Both the position numbers and the translations under genes were made by a program. Below, one piece after another: positions 28,488-37,505 of a DNA stretch of 64,000 nt. A model generated the notes under the pieces. The model ran no database searches. It saw nothing but the letters and a program-made list of their open reading frames with translations, and was not told where the DNA came from. Position 1 is the first letter of the stretch. Each line of letters opens with the position of its first letter. The stretch comes from Microbacter sp. GSS18 (GTDB lineage Bacteria; Actinomycetota; Actinomycetes; Actinomycetales; Microbacteriaceae), in the NCBI GenBank assembly GCA_029319145.1, contig CP119753.1, forward strand, positions 3,348,001 to 3,412,000. Reading direction: 5' to 3'.

Positions 28488-29966
28488 GTGGACGACGGGG
28501 GTGCGTTGGAGCTGACCGTGACGAGCTGGACGCTCCTGGCGGTCTTCGTCTTCGACATCGTCGTGCGCGTCACCGCGGTCATCGTCGTCCCGCGCAACCG
28601 GCGCCCTACCGCCGCGATGGCATGGCTTCTGGCGATCTACTTCATTCCGCTCATCGGCGTCTTCCTCTTCCTGCTGATCGGCAACCCGCGCCTTCCGCGC
28701 AAGCGCCGTCGTATGCAGGAGCGCATCAACGAGTACATCCGTGAGACCAGCGACGGCCTCGATCTGGGAACGCTGCGTCCCGAGGCGCCTGAGGCGTTCA
28801 CCTCGCTGGTCCGGATGAACCGCACTCTCGGAGCGATGCCGCTGGCGGGCGACAACGGCGCCACGCTCATCTCGGACTACCAGGCGAGCCTGGACACCAT
28901 GGCTGACGCCATCCGCGCGGCAGAGCGCTACGTCCATGTGGAGTTCTACATCCTGCAGACGGACGCGTCTACCGAAAACTTCTTCCGGGCGATGGAGGAG
29001 GCCGCGGCGCGCGGAGTCGTCGTGAGGGTGCTGCTGGACCACTGGGCCAATCGCGGCAAGCCCTTCTACAAGCGCACCCTCAAGCGTCTCGACGCGATGG
29101 GGGCCCACTGGCACCTGATGCTCCCTGTGCAGCCGTTCAAGGGCAAGTATCAGCGTCCCGACCTGCGCAACCACCGCAAGCTTCTGGTCGTCGACGGTCG
29201 CGTGGCGTTCACCGGCTCGCAGAACGTCACCGACTCCACCTACAACCTCAAGAAGAACATCAAGCGCGGGCTGCACTGGGTCGACCTGATGGCGCGCTTC
29301 GACGGCCCGGTGGTCGCGTCGATCAACGCGGTGTTCCTCTCGGACTGGTACAGCGAGACCGGCGAGGTGCTCACCGACGAGACGCAGTTGTTCGAGGTGT
29401 CGTCGGGGACCGGCGATCTCGACTGCCAGGTCGTCCCGTCCGGTCCGGGGTTCGCTTTCCAGAACAACCTGAAGCTGTTCTGCGGTCTGATCTACGCCGC
29501 GCAGAAGCGGGTCATCATCGTCAGCCCGTACTTCGTCCCCGAGGAGTCCCTGCTGCTCGCCGTGACGACGGCATGTCAGCGAGGCGTCCAGGTCGAGCTC
29601 TTCGTGTCCGAGGAAGGCGACCAGGCGATGGTCTACCACGCCCAGCGCAGCTACTACGAGGGCCTGCTGCGCGCGGGCGTGCGGATCTGGATGTACCGCC
29701 GCCCCTTCATCCTGCACTCGAAGTCCATGACGATCGACGACGAGGTCGCCATCATCGGATCCAGCAACATGGACATGCGGTCGTTCGGTCTGAACCTCGA
29801 GATCTCGATGCTCGTGCGCGGCGGCGAGTTCGTCACCGACATGCGCCAGGTCGAGGCGACGTACCGCGGCCTCAGCCGCGAGCTCACGCTCGACGAGTGG
29901 ATGAAGCAGCCGCTGCGATCGACCGTGCTCGACAACCTCGCCCGGCTCACGTCGGCGCTGCAGTAG
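28488..29966 (+). CDS. cls: Cardiolipin synthase, phospholipase D family
   Basis: A 492-residue membrane enzyme. Two N-terminal helices (LLAVFVFDIVVRVTAVIVV; MAWLLAIYFIPLIGVFLFLL) precede two PLD domains. The first HKD motif is NHRKLLVVDGRVAFTGSQN and the second HSKSMTIDDEVAIIGSSNMD. It condenses two phosphatidylglycerols, or PG with another phosphatidyl donor, into cardiolipin. The GTG start is preceded by GGGGGGAGGCG. Length and layout fit bacterial ClsA-type enzymes. Confidence 0.9.
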   Translation: MDDGGALELTVTSWTLLAVFVFDIVVRVTAVIVVPRNRRPTAAMAWLLAIYFIPLIGVFLFLLIGNPRLPRKRRRMQERINEYIRETSDGLDLGTLRPEAPEAFTSLVRMNRTLGAMPLAGDNGATLISDYQASLDTMADAIRAAERYVHVEFYILQTDASTENFFRAMEEAAARGVVVRVLLDHWANRGKPFYKRTLKRLDAMGAHWHLMLPVQPFKGKYQRPDLRNHRKLLVVDGRVAFTGSQNVTDSTYNLKKNIKRGLHWVDLMARFDGPVVASINAVFLSDWYSETGEVLTDETQLFEVSSGTGDLDCQVVPSGPGFAFQNNLKLFCGLIYAAQKRVIIVSPYFVPEESLLLAVTTACQRGVQVELFVSEEGDQAMVYHAQRSYYEGLLRAGVRIWMYRRPFILHSKSMTIDDEVAIIGSSNMDMRSFGLNLEISMLVRGGEFVTDMRQVEATYRGLSRELTLDEWMKQPLRSTVLDNLARLTSALQ

Positions 29967-30022
29967 AAGCGTCGCCGGACCGTGCCTCGTGGCTAGGCTG
30001 GCGACGTGGCGAGAGAAGACGC

Positions 30023-30883
30023 GTGAGCGCGACGACAGGGGCGATTGCCGTGCCGCTGCGCGTCCGGCTGCGTCTGGGCCGCGCCGCCGTGCAGGTCCTC
30101 GCCGCGGGCGCGGGCGTCGATCTGCTCCACATCAAGGGCGACGCCGTCGATCGGCGGCTGCGTCCGGAGGGCTCCACGGGCACCGACATCGACGTCCTCG
30201 TGAGACCTGGGCACCTGCGGTCGCTCGACGAGGCGCTGACCGGTCATGGCTGGTCCGTCTACAGCACGTTCCGCAACGGGTCGCCCTTCGGCCACGCGCA
30301 GACCTACACGCATGCAGACTGGGGCTACCTCGACGTCCACCGCTCCTTCCCGGGCATCGGGCTCGACCCGGCAGCGGCGTTCGAGGCGCTGTGGCGCGAC
30401 CGGACGAGCGCCGACTTCGGCGGCGTCGCATGCGCCACCCCGAATACGACCGGACAGGCGCTGATCCTCATCCTCAACGCGGCACGCGCTCCGCAGGGCG
30501 CGGCCTACGACATGCCTGCCGCGTGGGAGGGCGCCGGTGACGACGAGCGCGCCGCGCTGCGCTCGCTCGCAGGCGACTTCGACGCCGAGACGGCGTTCGC
30601 CGCCGCGATCGGAGAACTCGACCGTCACCGCGAGAAGCGGGACTATCTGCTGTGGAAGGCCGTTTCGAGCGACGGCACGCGAGCGCAGGAGTGGTGGGGG
30701 CGGGTGCGGGCGGCGCCGACGCCCCGCGCAGCCGTCTCGGTGCTGCTGCGCGCGCCGCGCGTGAACATCGAGCACCTTGCGCACGAGCTCGGCCGCGCGC
30801 CGACTGCGGCCGAGATCGTGCGCGAGTTCTTCGCGCGACCCGCCCGCGGCATCCGCGAGCTCTTCCGAAGGAGAACACGATGA
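30023..30883 (+). CDS. NTP_transf_5-like nucleotidyltransferase
   Basis: A 286-residue protein with the nucleotidyltransferase pattern of the uncharacterised NTP_transf_5 family: HIKGDAVDRRL, then TGTDIDVLVRP (metal-binding D-x-D), and YLDVHRSFPGI. Such proteins occur in exopolysaccharide loci and in lasso-peptide clusters, often with a PqqD-like partner, as here. The target of nucleotidyl transfer is unknown. GTG 30023 is chosen because GAGAGAAG stands upstream. The stop overlaps the next ATG. Confidence 0.75.
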   Translation: MSATTGAIAVPLRVRLRLGRAAVQVLAAGAGVDLLHIKGDAVDRRLRPEGSTGTDIDVLVRPGHLRSLDEALTGHGWSVYSTFRNGSPFGHAQTYTHADWGYLDVHRSFPGIGLDPAAAFEALWRDRTSADFGGVACATPNTTGQALILILNAARAPQGAAYDMPAAWEGAGDDERAALRSLAGDFDAETAFAAAIGELDRHREKRDYLLWKAVSSDGTRAQEWWGRVRAAPTPRAAVSVLLRAPRVNIEHLAHELGRAPTAAEIVREFFARPARGIRELFRRRTR

Positions 30884-31137
30884 GGCTCGCACCGGCTGCC
30901 GGCGTGGCCGTCGAGACCCTCGACGGCACGGTCTATGCCGCACCGCTGCCCGATGGGCCGATCTTCGTCCTCGAGGGTGTCGCTGCGGTGATCTGGGAGG
31001 CCGCCTGCACCGTCCCACGCGCCCAACTCGCGGCGGCGATCGCCGAGCGCACCGGCGCGGAGGAGAGCGAGGTCGCGACGAGCGTCGAGGCGTTCGTCGA
31101 CGACCTGACGGCGCGGGGACTTCTCACGGTTGAGTGA
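30880..31137 (+). CDS. PqqD-like protein (RRE-type)
   Basis: An 85-residue protein with a small winged-helix fold pattern: PIFVLEGVAAVIWEAA, then a helix and VATSVEAFVDDLTARGLLTVE, typical of PqqD family members. PqqD domains bind peptide leaders in RiPP pathways; members in polysaccharide loci have no proven partner. GAAGGAG precedes the ATG, which overlaps the nucleotidyltransferase stop. No radical SAM enzyme, cyclase or precursor peptide was found nearby. Confidence 0.75.
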   Translation: MRLAPAAGVAVETLDGTVYAAPLPDGPIFVLEGVAAVIWEAACTVPRAQLAAAIAERTGAEESEVATSVEAFVDDLTARGLLTVE

Positions 31138-31195
31138 TCCGACCGGATCGCTCCGGTCGCCTGCGATACTGGAGCGATTCCGGAAGGGGACCGCG

Positions 31196-32584
31196 ATGAC
31201 CACCACGAGCGCCCGTGCCGCCGTCTGGCGTGCGCGCCTGGCGGACTGGTGGGCCGGGGTCTGGCGGTGGGTCCTCCTGGCCGCCGCGGCGTTCGCGTCG
31301 GCGTTCCTCGTCCTCGAGAACGCCGGCCGGCACGGGGTGACCACCGCGATCGCGATCGCAGCGCTCCTGATCGCGGCGATCGCCACGTGGTCCCAGCCGA
31401 TGGCGATGGCGCTCATGGCGATGCCGCTGCTGCTCATCGTCGAACGCGTCGGCATGGGCGGCACCAATCTGTCGGTATCCGATGCCGCCCTGTTCGCGGC
31501 GTTCGGAACCGCGATCCTGCTCGGCGACCGCCACTACAGCAAGCCCATGCGCCAGCTGCTCTGGCTGAACCTCGTCTATCAGTTCGCCACGCTCTTCACG
31601 GTCATCGTCAATCCGCAGGCGCAGAACACCCTCGAGTGGGTCCACGCGTGGCTGCTCATCTCGGGCGCCCTCATCGTCGGCTGGGCCCTCGGACGCGCCG
31701 GCTTCGCGCGCACGGCCCTGCTGCTGCTCATCGCGGGGGCTGTCGTCATCGCCCTCGGAACCGTCGCGACCGCCGCTATGCAATTCGCCGGCGGGAACTT
31801 CGGCCCGGTCTACCCGAACTGGCCGTGGTCGATGCACAAGAACTTCGCCGGGACGACGATGGCCTTCGCGGTCATCATCGTCTACATCAATCCGCCGTGG
31901 GCGCGCCTGCCGCAGCGCTGGATCGGACTGTCGTTCTGGCTCCTGGTCGCGGCGATCATCATGACGCAGTCGCGTCAGGCGATGGTCAGCCTCATCGCGG
32001 CGATCATCGTCGTGGCCGTCCGCAAGGGCGCCTCGAGGCGCCAGCGCCTCGCGCTCCTGCTGGTGATCCCCGCGGTCTGGATGGTCGTGACCATGATCAT
32101 CGAGCAGATCGAGTCGCAGAACCAGCACAACTCGTTCTTCCAGCGCGTCGACTGGCTGCGTGAGGTGTACGCGTACTGGAAGCACGCGCCCTTCTTCGGT
32201 CATGGACTGCGGTTCTGGTACTACGACCGCACGCTGCCCTACCAGCCGCCGCAGGCCGAGCTCGAGGTCCTCGCCAGCGCGGGCCTCGTCGGCCTCCTCG
32301 GCTTCGTGGTGATGTGGGTCGGCATCCTCATCGTCCTGGCCCGCGTGAACCCGCTCTTCGGCACGCTCGCGCTCGCGATCACGCTCAGCCGCATCGCCCA
32401 GTCGCAGTTCGACCTGTTCTGGACGGCTGTCGGCGTCTCGGTGCCGTTCGTGGTCGCGGGGCTGTGTCTCGGGGCGTTGGCGCGGTACGAACGGGAGGGC
32501 TCTGCCCTGCGCGGAGACGACGCGGCTGCGATCGCGGCGCCACCCCCCGGCGAGCCGGCGACGCGCGCGCCCGCGAGGCCCTGA
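31196..32584 (+). CDS. O-antigen ligase/polymerase-like membrane protein
   Basis: A 462-residue polytopic protein with about 11-12 hydrophobic segments and a larger extracytoplasmic loop near residues 300-370 (FFQRVDWLREVYAYWKHAPF and FFGHGLRFWYYDR), as in the Wzy/WaaL O-antigen ligase family. It probably polymerises or ligates lipid-linked glycans outside the membrane. ATG 31196 has a GGAAGGGG site; a TTG at 31130 is in frame but overlaps the PqqD gene. The C-terminal tail is cytoplasmic, Pro/Ala-rich. Confidence 0.82.
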   Translation: MTTTSARAAVWRARLADWWAGVWRWVLLAAAAFASAFLVLENAGRHGVTTAIAIAALLIAAIATWSQPMAMALMAMPLLLIVERVGMGGTNLSVSDAALFAAFGTAILLGDRHYSKPMRQLLWLNLVYQFATLFTVIVNPQAQNTLEWVHAWLLISGALIVGWALGRAGFARTALLLLIAGAVVIALGTVATAAMQFAGGNFGPVYPNWPWSMHKNFAGTTMAFAVIIVYINPPWARLPQRWIGLSFWLLVAAIIMTQSRQAMVSLIAAIIVVAVRKGASRRQRLALLLVIPAVWMVVTMIIEQIESQNQHNSFFQRVDWLREVYAYWKHAPFFGHGLRFWYYDRTLPYQPPQAELEVLASAGLVGLLGFVVMWVGILIVLARVNPLFGTLALAITLSRIAQSQFDLFWTAVGVSVPFVVAGLCLGALARYEREGSALRGDDAAAIAAPPPGEPATRAPARP

Positions 32585-32718
32585 CCGGGAACGGCGCGCG
32601 CGTCCCCCGGAACCCGGTGCGCACAGCCGCCCGCACGCATCGCCGCCCGCGTGCCATACGATGGTCCCTACGAACCGAGCGAGCACCACGCGGTGGCGCC
32701 TGAACCGACGGAGACCAG

Positions 32719-34239
32719 ATGGAGCTGCGCGACTACTTCCGCGGTCTTCGCCGCCATTGGATCGCGATCCTCCTCATGACGGTCGTCGGCCTCGCGGCGG
32801 CGGTGGGATGGACGGCGTTGCAGACGCCTGTGTACCGGGCGACGGCGAGCGGCCTGATCGAGCTGGTCGAGCCCACCTCGGAAAGCGTCGCGACGAACGC
32901 GATCATGAGCGACAGCCTGGCGCGCGGGAAGGTCGCGACCTACCTCGAGATGGCGACGTGGGAGCCCACGGCCGAGGCAGCCGTCGAGATCTCCGGACTG
33001 AATATCTCGCCCGGCGCCGCCAATTCCCGCGTCAATGTCGAGAACCCCTCGGGAACCGCCGTCCTGCGCGTCACCGCCCGCGGGTCGGACCCTGCGGCGG
33101 CGGCCGCGCTCGCGGATGCCTGGATCGAGGCCCTGGCGCGGACGATCGACGAGTTCGAGGGCGACGGCGCACCCGGCTCGGCGACCCTCACCGTCAACAT
33201 CGCGTCGCCCGCGGTGCCGCCGAGCGATCCCATCTATCCCGACCCGCAGACGGCGCTGATCGTCGGCGGTGTGCTCGGGCTCGGGTTCGGCATCGCGTTC
33301 GCCCTCATCCGCACGGTCTCGGACCGCCGCATCCGCTCCATCGCCGATGTCGAGACCCACACGCAGATCCCGGTCGTGGGAACCATCCCGATCAGCGATG
33401 CGCTCGGCGGCGACAGCCGGCTGTTCGACCCGACCGCCGTGACCAAGGGCAAGGACAGCAGCTTCGCCGTGTCGGAGGCGCTGCGTTCGCTGCGCACGAA
33501 CCTCCAGTTCATGGACGTCGACAACCCGCCGCGCGTCCTCGTGGTCACGAGCCCCCTCCCCAGCGACGGCAAGTCGACCATCGCCGCCAACCTCGCGCTC
33601 ACGCTCGCCGCGAGCGGCCGCTCGGTCGTGCTCGTCGACGGCGACCTGCGGCGCTCGACCGTGGCGAAGACCATGGGCCTGCCCGGCGGCGCCGGGCTCA
33701 GCGACGCCCTGGCCGGACGCGCCAAGCTGACGGACGTCCTGCAGCGAACGCCGCGCTCACCCAACCTCTTCATTCTCACGTCGGGGAGCGCTCCGCCCAA
33801 CCCGAGCGAGGTCCTCGGCTCGGAGCGCATGCGCCAGGTCCTCGATGACCTGTCCCAGCACGCGTTCGTGATCGTCGACGCGCCGCCGCTGCTGCCCGTG
33901 ACCGACGGCGCTGTGCTGACGCACCAGGCCGACGGCGCGCTGCTCGTGCTGACGATCGGCAAGACGACCTACGAGCTGCTCGACCGCTCGCTGGATGCGC
34001 TGCGCAAGTCCAGCGGTCGCGCGCTGGGACTCGTCCTCAACCGCGCTCCGATCCGCGGCGCCGACGCCTCGCACTACTCGTACGAGTACCGGCGGTCCTA
34101 CGGGGCGCCGGTGTCCGGCGAGGCCCCGGTAGAGGAGACCGAGCCCGACACGACGGCCGAGGCGGCCGCGGAGGCCGCGACCCCGACCGAGCCCGAGAGC
34201 CCGGTGGGTGCGGGCGGACGGCGTTCGCGCGCGGAGTGA
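32719..34239 (+). CDS. Polysaccharide co-polymerase / BY-type tyrosine autokinase
   Basis: A 506-residue one-piece Wzz-BY-kinase. An N-terminal Wzz domain with a helix near residues 13-34 and a second near 178-196 brackets a ~140-residue external loop. The cytoplasmic kinase follows, with Walker A (SPLPSDGKSTIAANLA), Walker A' (VVLVDGDLRR) and Walker B (VIVDAPPLLP). A tyrosine cluster SHYSYEYRRSYG near residue 453 is the expected autophosphorylation site, followed by an acidic tail. It controls chain length and export of exopolysaccharide. Its likely phosphatase is encoded at 49431. Confidence 0.9.
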   Translation: MELRDYFRGLRRHWIAILLMTVVGLAAAVGWTALQTPVYRATASGLIELVEPTSESVATNAIMSDSLARGKVATYLEMATWEPTAEAAVEISGLNISPGAANSRVNVENPSGTAVLRVTARGSDPAAAAALADAWIEALARTIDEFEGDGAPGSATLTVNIASPAVPPSDPIYPDPQTALIVGGVLGLGFGIAFALIRTVSDRRIRSIADVETHTQIPVVGTIPISDALGGDSRLFDPTAVTKGKDSSFAVSEALRSLRTNLQFMDVDNPPRVLVVTSPLPSDGKSTIAANLALTLAASGRSVVLVDGDLRRSTVAKTMGLPGGAGLSDALAGRAKLTDVLQRTPRSPNLFILTSGSAPPNPSEVLGSERMRQVLDDLSQHAFVIVDAPPLLPVTDGAVLTHQADGALLVLTIGKTTYELLDRSLDALRKSSGRALGLVLNRAPIRGADASHYSYEYRRSYGAPVSGEAPVEETEPDTTAEAAAEAATPTEPESPVGAGGRRSRAE

Positions 34240-34345
34240 CCGGACCGCGGCCCGGGGCGCGGTCCCCGCTGCGGCTGCGATCGGGGCGGCCCGTCCGCGC
34301 TGATAGGGTCGGACCGGTCGAGCCCACTCCAGGAGGGAGACGCGA

Positions 34346-35455
34346 GTGAGCGTGAGTCCGCGCGACCCGAGCGCGGAAGGCACCTCGGAGGGCGCGCTGC
34401 GCGCGCGGGCGATCAGCTTCTACCTTCCGCAGTTCTTCCCGATACCCGAGAACGACCAGTGGTGGGGGCCCGGCTTCACCGAGTGGACCAACACCGCGCG
34501 CGCCCGGCGGCTGTTCCCCGGCCACGTGCAGCCGACGCTGCCGGCCGACCTCGGCTTCTACGACCTGCGCGTGCCCGAGACTCGCCAGGCGCAGAGCGAC
34601 CTCGCGCAGCGCTACGGCGTCGAGGCGTTCGCGTACTGGCACTACTGGTTCGGTGAGGGAGAGCGGATCCTGGAGCGTCCGTTCCGGGAGGTGCTCGAGC
34701 TCGGCGAACCGGGCATCTCGTTCTGCCTCGCGTGGGCGAATCAGACCTGGACCGGCACGTGGCACGGTGCGCCCGATCGCATTCTCAAGCAGCAGCGCTA
34801 CCCCGGACCCGAGGACGACGCGGCCCATTTCGCGACGATCCTCCCCGCCTTCCGCGACGAACGCTATCTGCGCGTCGACGGGAAGCCGGTGTTCTACGTC
34901 TTCCGGCCGGAGGAGCTCCCGGACCCGGCGGCGTTCGTCGACCGCTGGCAGGCGATGGCCCGCGACGCCGGACTCGGCGGCCTCTACCTCGTCGCCGAGA
35001 TGAGCGACCTGCTCGGCGGCGGCGCGCGCTACGCGAACGGCGAGGCCGACGGGTTCGACGCCAGCGTCTACATGCGCATTCCCGTCGAGGTGAATCGCCG
35101 CACGACGCTGCAGATGCGGGCGCGTCGCAAGCTGCTGGGCGGCCCCGAGGTGTGGCCGTACTCCGATCACATCGCCGAGACGTTCCCCGCCGATCCGCAC
35201 GTCCAGCCGTGCGTCTACCCGAATTGGGACAACACGCCCCGGGCGGGCCGGCGAGGCCTGGCGGTCACGGATGCCACGCCCGAGCGGTTCCGGCGGAACG
35301 TGGCGGATGCCGTCGAGCTGCTCGCCGACCGACCGCCGCAGGAGCGGCTGCTGTGGGTCAAGTCGTGGAACGAGTGGGCGGAGGGGAACCACCTCGAGCC
35401 CGACTTGCGCGAGGGCCACGGCTGGCTCGAGGCGCTGCGAGAGGGCCTGACGTGA
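34346..35455 (+). CDS. WbsX-like / GH99-like domain protein
   Basis: A 369-residue protein with the WbsX family start (ISFYLPQFFPIPENDQWWG, GPGFTEWTNTARA) and AFAYWHYWFGEGERILERP. These proteins resemble family 99 glycoside hydrolases and are found in O-antigen and capsule loci; whether they act as glycosyltransferases or hydrolases is unsettled. WVKSWNEWAEGNHLEPD near the C-terminus is also conserved. GTG start with AGGAGGG upstream. The stop overlaps the next GTG. Confidence 0.82.
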   Translation: MSVSPRDPSAEGTSEGALRARAISFYLPQFFPIPENDQWWGPGFTEWTNTARARRLFPGHVQPTLPADLGFYDLRVPETRQAQSDLAQRYGVEAFAYWHYWFGEGERILERPFREVLELGEPGISFCLAWANQTWTGTWHGAPDRILKQQRYPGPEDDAAHFATILPAFRDERYLRVDGKPVFYVFRPEELPDPAAFVDRWQAMARDAGLGGLYLVAEMSDLLGGGARYANGEADGFDASVYMRIPVEVNRRTTLQMRARRKLLGGPEVWPYSDHIAETFPADPHVQPCVYPNWDNTPRAGRRGLAVTDATPERFRRNVADAVELLADRPPQERLLWVKSWNEWAEGNHLEPDLREGHGWLEALREGLT

Positions 35456-36561
35456 AGCGGGCGGAGCGTGAAGCCGCGCTGGCCGGCATGGCCAACCGAC
35501 CGCTGCGGATCGCGATGATCTCGTACTATCTTCCGAGCGAGAGCAAGATCGGTGTCGGCCACCAGGTGCACGCGCTGGCGAACGAGCTGGTGCGCCGCGG
35601 CCACACCGTCGACGTCTTCAGCCCCTGCGCTCCGGTCGAGGGAGCGCTGTACGGACACGTCCATGTTCCGCTCACCGGCGCGTTGCGCACGTTCCGGTTC
35701 GGCACCGAGATGCGGCGCCGGGATCTGTCGTCGTACGACGTTCTGCACGCGCACGGCGAGGACTACTGGATGTGGCGGCGGCGTGTGCCGATGCACGTGC
35801 GGACGCTCCACGGCTCGTGCTTCGAGGAGGCCCTGCGCATCCGCGGCGCCAAGGAGAGGCTGCGCATGGTCATGCTCGGCTTCACCGAGGTGCTCGCGAG
35901 CATCGTGGCCGACACCACGGTGCTGATCTCCCCGCAGACGCGCCGCTGGACACCCTGGGTGAAGAACGTGATCCCCAACGGCGTCGATCTGCGGCGGTTC
36001 GCTCCCGGTGACACCCCCCGCAGCGAGACGCCCACGGTGCTGTTCGTCGGCACCTGGCGCGGCCGCAAGCACGGTGCAGACCTCGCCCGCATCTTCGCCG
36101 AGGAGGTGCGCCCGCGGGTGCCCGACGCGACGCTGCGCATGGTGACCCAGGACGCGCCCGACGATCTGCCCGAGGGGATCGTCGCCCTCGGCCGGCTCAC
36201 GGACGAGGAGCTCGCCGACGAGTACCGCCGGGCGTGGGTGTTCTGCCTGCCCTCCTCGTACGAGGGCTTCGGCATCCCGTACGCCGAGGCCATGGCGGCC
36301 GGGCTCCCCGTCGTCGCGACGCCCAACGTCGGCGCGCGCTATGTGACCGACGAGGGACAGTGCGGCGTCGTCGCCGAGCTGCCCGACATCGGCGCGAGCC
36401 TGACCGAGCTGCTCTCCGACGGCGGGATCCGTGCACGGTATGCGGCCCTGTCCGAAGGACGTGCGCCCGAGTTCGACCTCGAGGATGTCGCCGCCCGCTA
36501 CGAGCGGCTCTACGTCGGGGCCGACCTGCCGGCCGGGCAGCCGCGGGGGGCCGTGGCATGA
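35452..36561 (+). CDS. Glycosyltransferase, GT4 family
   Basis: A 369-residue GT-B enzyme. The N-terminal half starts RIAMISYYLPSESKIGVGHQ and includes the Gly-rich loop. The C-terminal half has FVGTWRGRKHG and the sugar-nucleotide motif SYEGFGIPYAEAMAAGLPVVA with its E-x7-E. It would add one sugar to the lipid-linked repeat unit from an NDP-sugar. GTG 35452 overlaps the upstream stop; a longer frame runs through the WbsX gene. Confidence 0.88.
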   Translation: MKRAEREAALAGMANRPLRIAMISYYLPSESKIGVGHQVHALANELVRRGHTVDVFSPCAPVEGALYGHVHVPLTGALRTFRFGTEMRRRDLSSYDVLHAHGEDYWMWRRRVPMHVRTLHGSCFEEALRIRGAKERLRMVMLGFTEVLASIVADTTVLISPQTRRWTPWVKNVIPNGVDLRRFAPGDTPRSETPTVLFVGTWRGRKHGADLARIFAEEVRPRVPDATLRMVTQDAPDDLPEGIVALGRLTDEELADEYRRAWVFCLPSSYEGFGIPYAEAMAAGLPVVATPNVGARYVTDEGQCGVVAELPDIGASLTELLSDGGIRARYAALSEGRAPEFDLEDVAARYERLYVGADLPAGQPRGAVA

Positions 36562-37505
36562 CCCCCGCCCCCGACGCCCCCGTCCACGTGAGCATCGTGC
36601 TCGCCACGAACCGCAACTCCCCCTATCTCGAACCGGCCCTGCAGAGCGTGCGCGACCAGACCTACCCGCACTGGGATCTGCTCATCGTCGACAACGGCAT
36701 CCCCGACCCGGCGGCCGTGGCCGCGAGCATCGACGACGACCCGCGGATGTCGATGATCGCGACGGATCCGGCGGCCACCGCGGGGCAGTCCCGCAACGTC
36801 GGCGTCGCACGCGTGACCGGCGAGCTGGTCACGATCCTCGACGACGACGACATGTGGCGGGCGGACCGCCTCGAGCGCCACGTCGCCGAGCACACGGCGC
36901 ATCCGACGGCTCCCGCCTCGTTCTCCGCGTACCGGCACATGGATGCCGAGGGACGCCCGTTCGGCGTCGACTGGCGGTCGCGGCAGACACCGGCATCCGA
37001 CATCCTCGAGGGAGCCGCCGAGACGCCACTCGGCCCGACCCTGGTCATGCGCCGCGACGATTACCTCGCGATCGGCGGATTCAGCCCCGAGATCCCGATC
37101 CTGGTCGACTTCGAGCTCGCGCTGCGGCTCGCGCTGCGGGGCGACCTGCGCTACATCGACGAGCCGCTCGTCGACTACCGGCGCCACACGACGAACATGA
37201 CCTCGACCGCGCCCGCCAACGTGCGGCTGCGGCGCGCGGTCATGGACGCCATGATCGACCGTCAGGCATGGGCGGCCGCGGGTCGCCGGCAGCCCGCCAC
37301 GGCTGAGTTGTTCCGCCGCCGTCAGCGCCGCTTCCGCCGCGACCAGGCCGCGGGGATCGGCGTGGGCGTGTATCGGCAGCTGCGCCGCGGTCAGGTCGCG
37401 GATGCCGGGCGCGATGTCGCGTGGGCGCTGCGGCACGCCCCGACGGCCTTCCTGGCGTCAGCCGCGTCGGCGCCCTTCCGCAAGCTGCGAGGAAAAGCCA
37501 CATGA
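36558..37505 (+). CDS. Glycosyltransferase, GT2 family
   Basis: A 315-residue GT-A enzyme. VSIVLATNRNSPYLEPALQS is the start of the fold, TILDDDDMWRADRLE carries the metal-binding DxD, and VDFELALRLALRG is the catalytic-base region (ED-type motif here FEL). A basic C-terminal tail (RRRQRRFRRDQA) suggests membrane association. ATG overlapping the GT4 stop, and its own stop overlaps the next ATG, so four genes are coupled end to end. Confidence 0.86.
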   Translation: MTPAPDAPVHVSIVLATNRNSPYLEPALQSVRDQTYPHWDLLIVDNGIPDPAAVAASIDDDPRMSMIATDPAATAGQSRNVGVARVTGELVTILDDDDMWRADRLERHVAEHTAHPTAPASFSAYRHMDAEGRPFGVDWRSRQTPASDILEGAAETPLGPTLVMRRDDYLAIGGFSPEIPILVDFELALRLALRGDLRYIDEPLVDYRRHTTNMTSTAPANVRLRRAVMDAMIDRQAWAAAGRRQPATAELFRRRQRRFRRDQAAGIGVGVYRQLRRGQVADAGRDVAWALRHAPTAFLASAASAPFRKLRGKAT

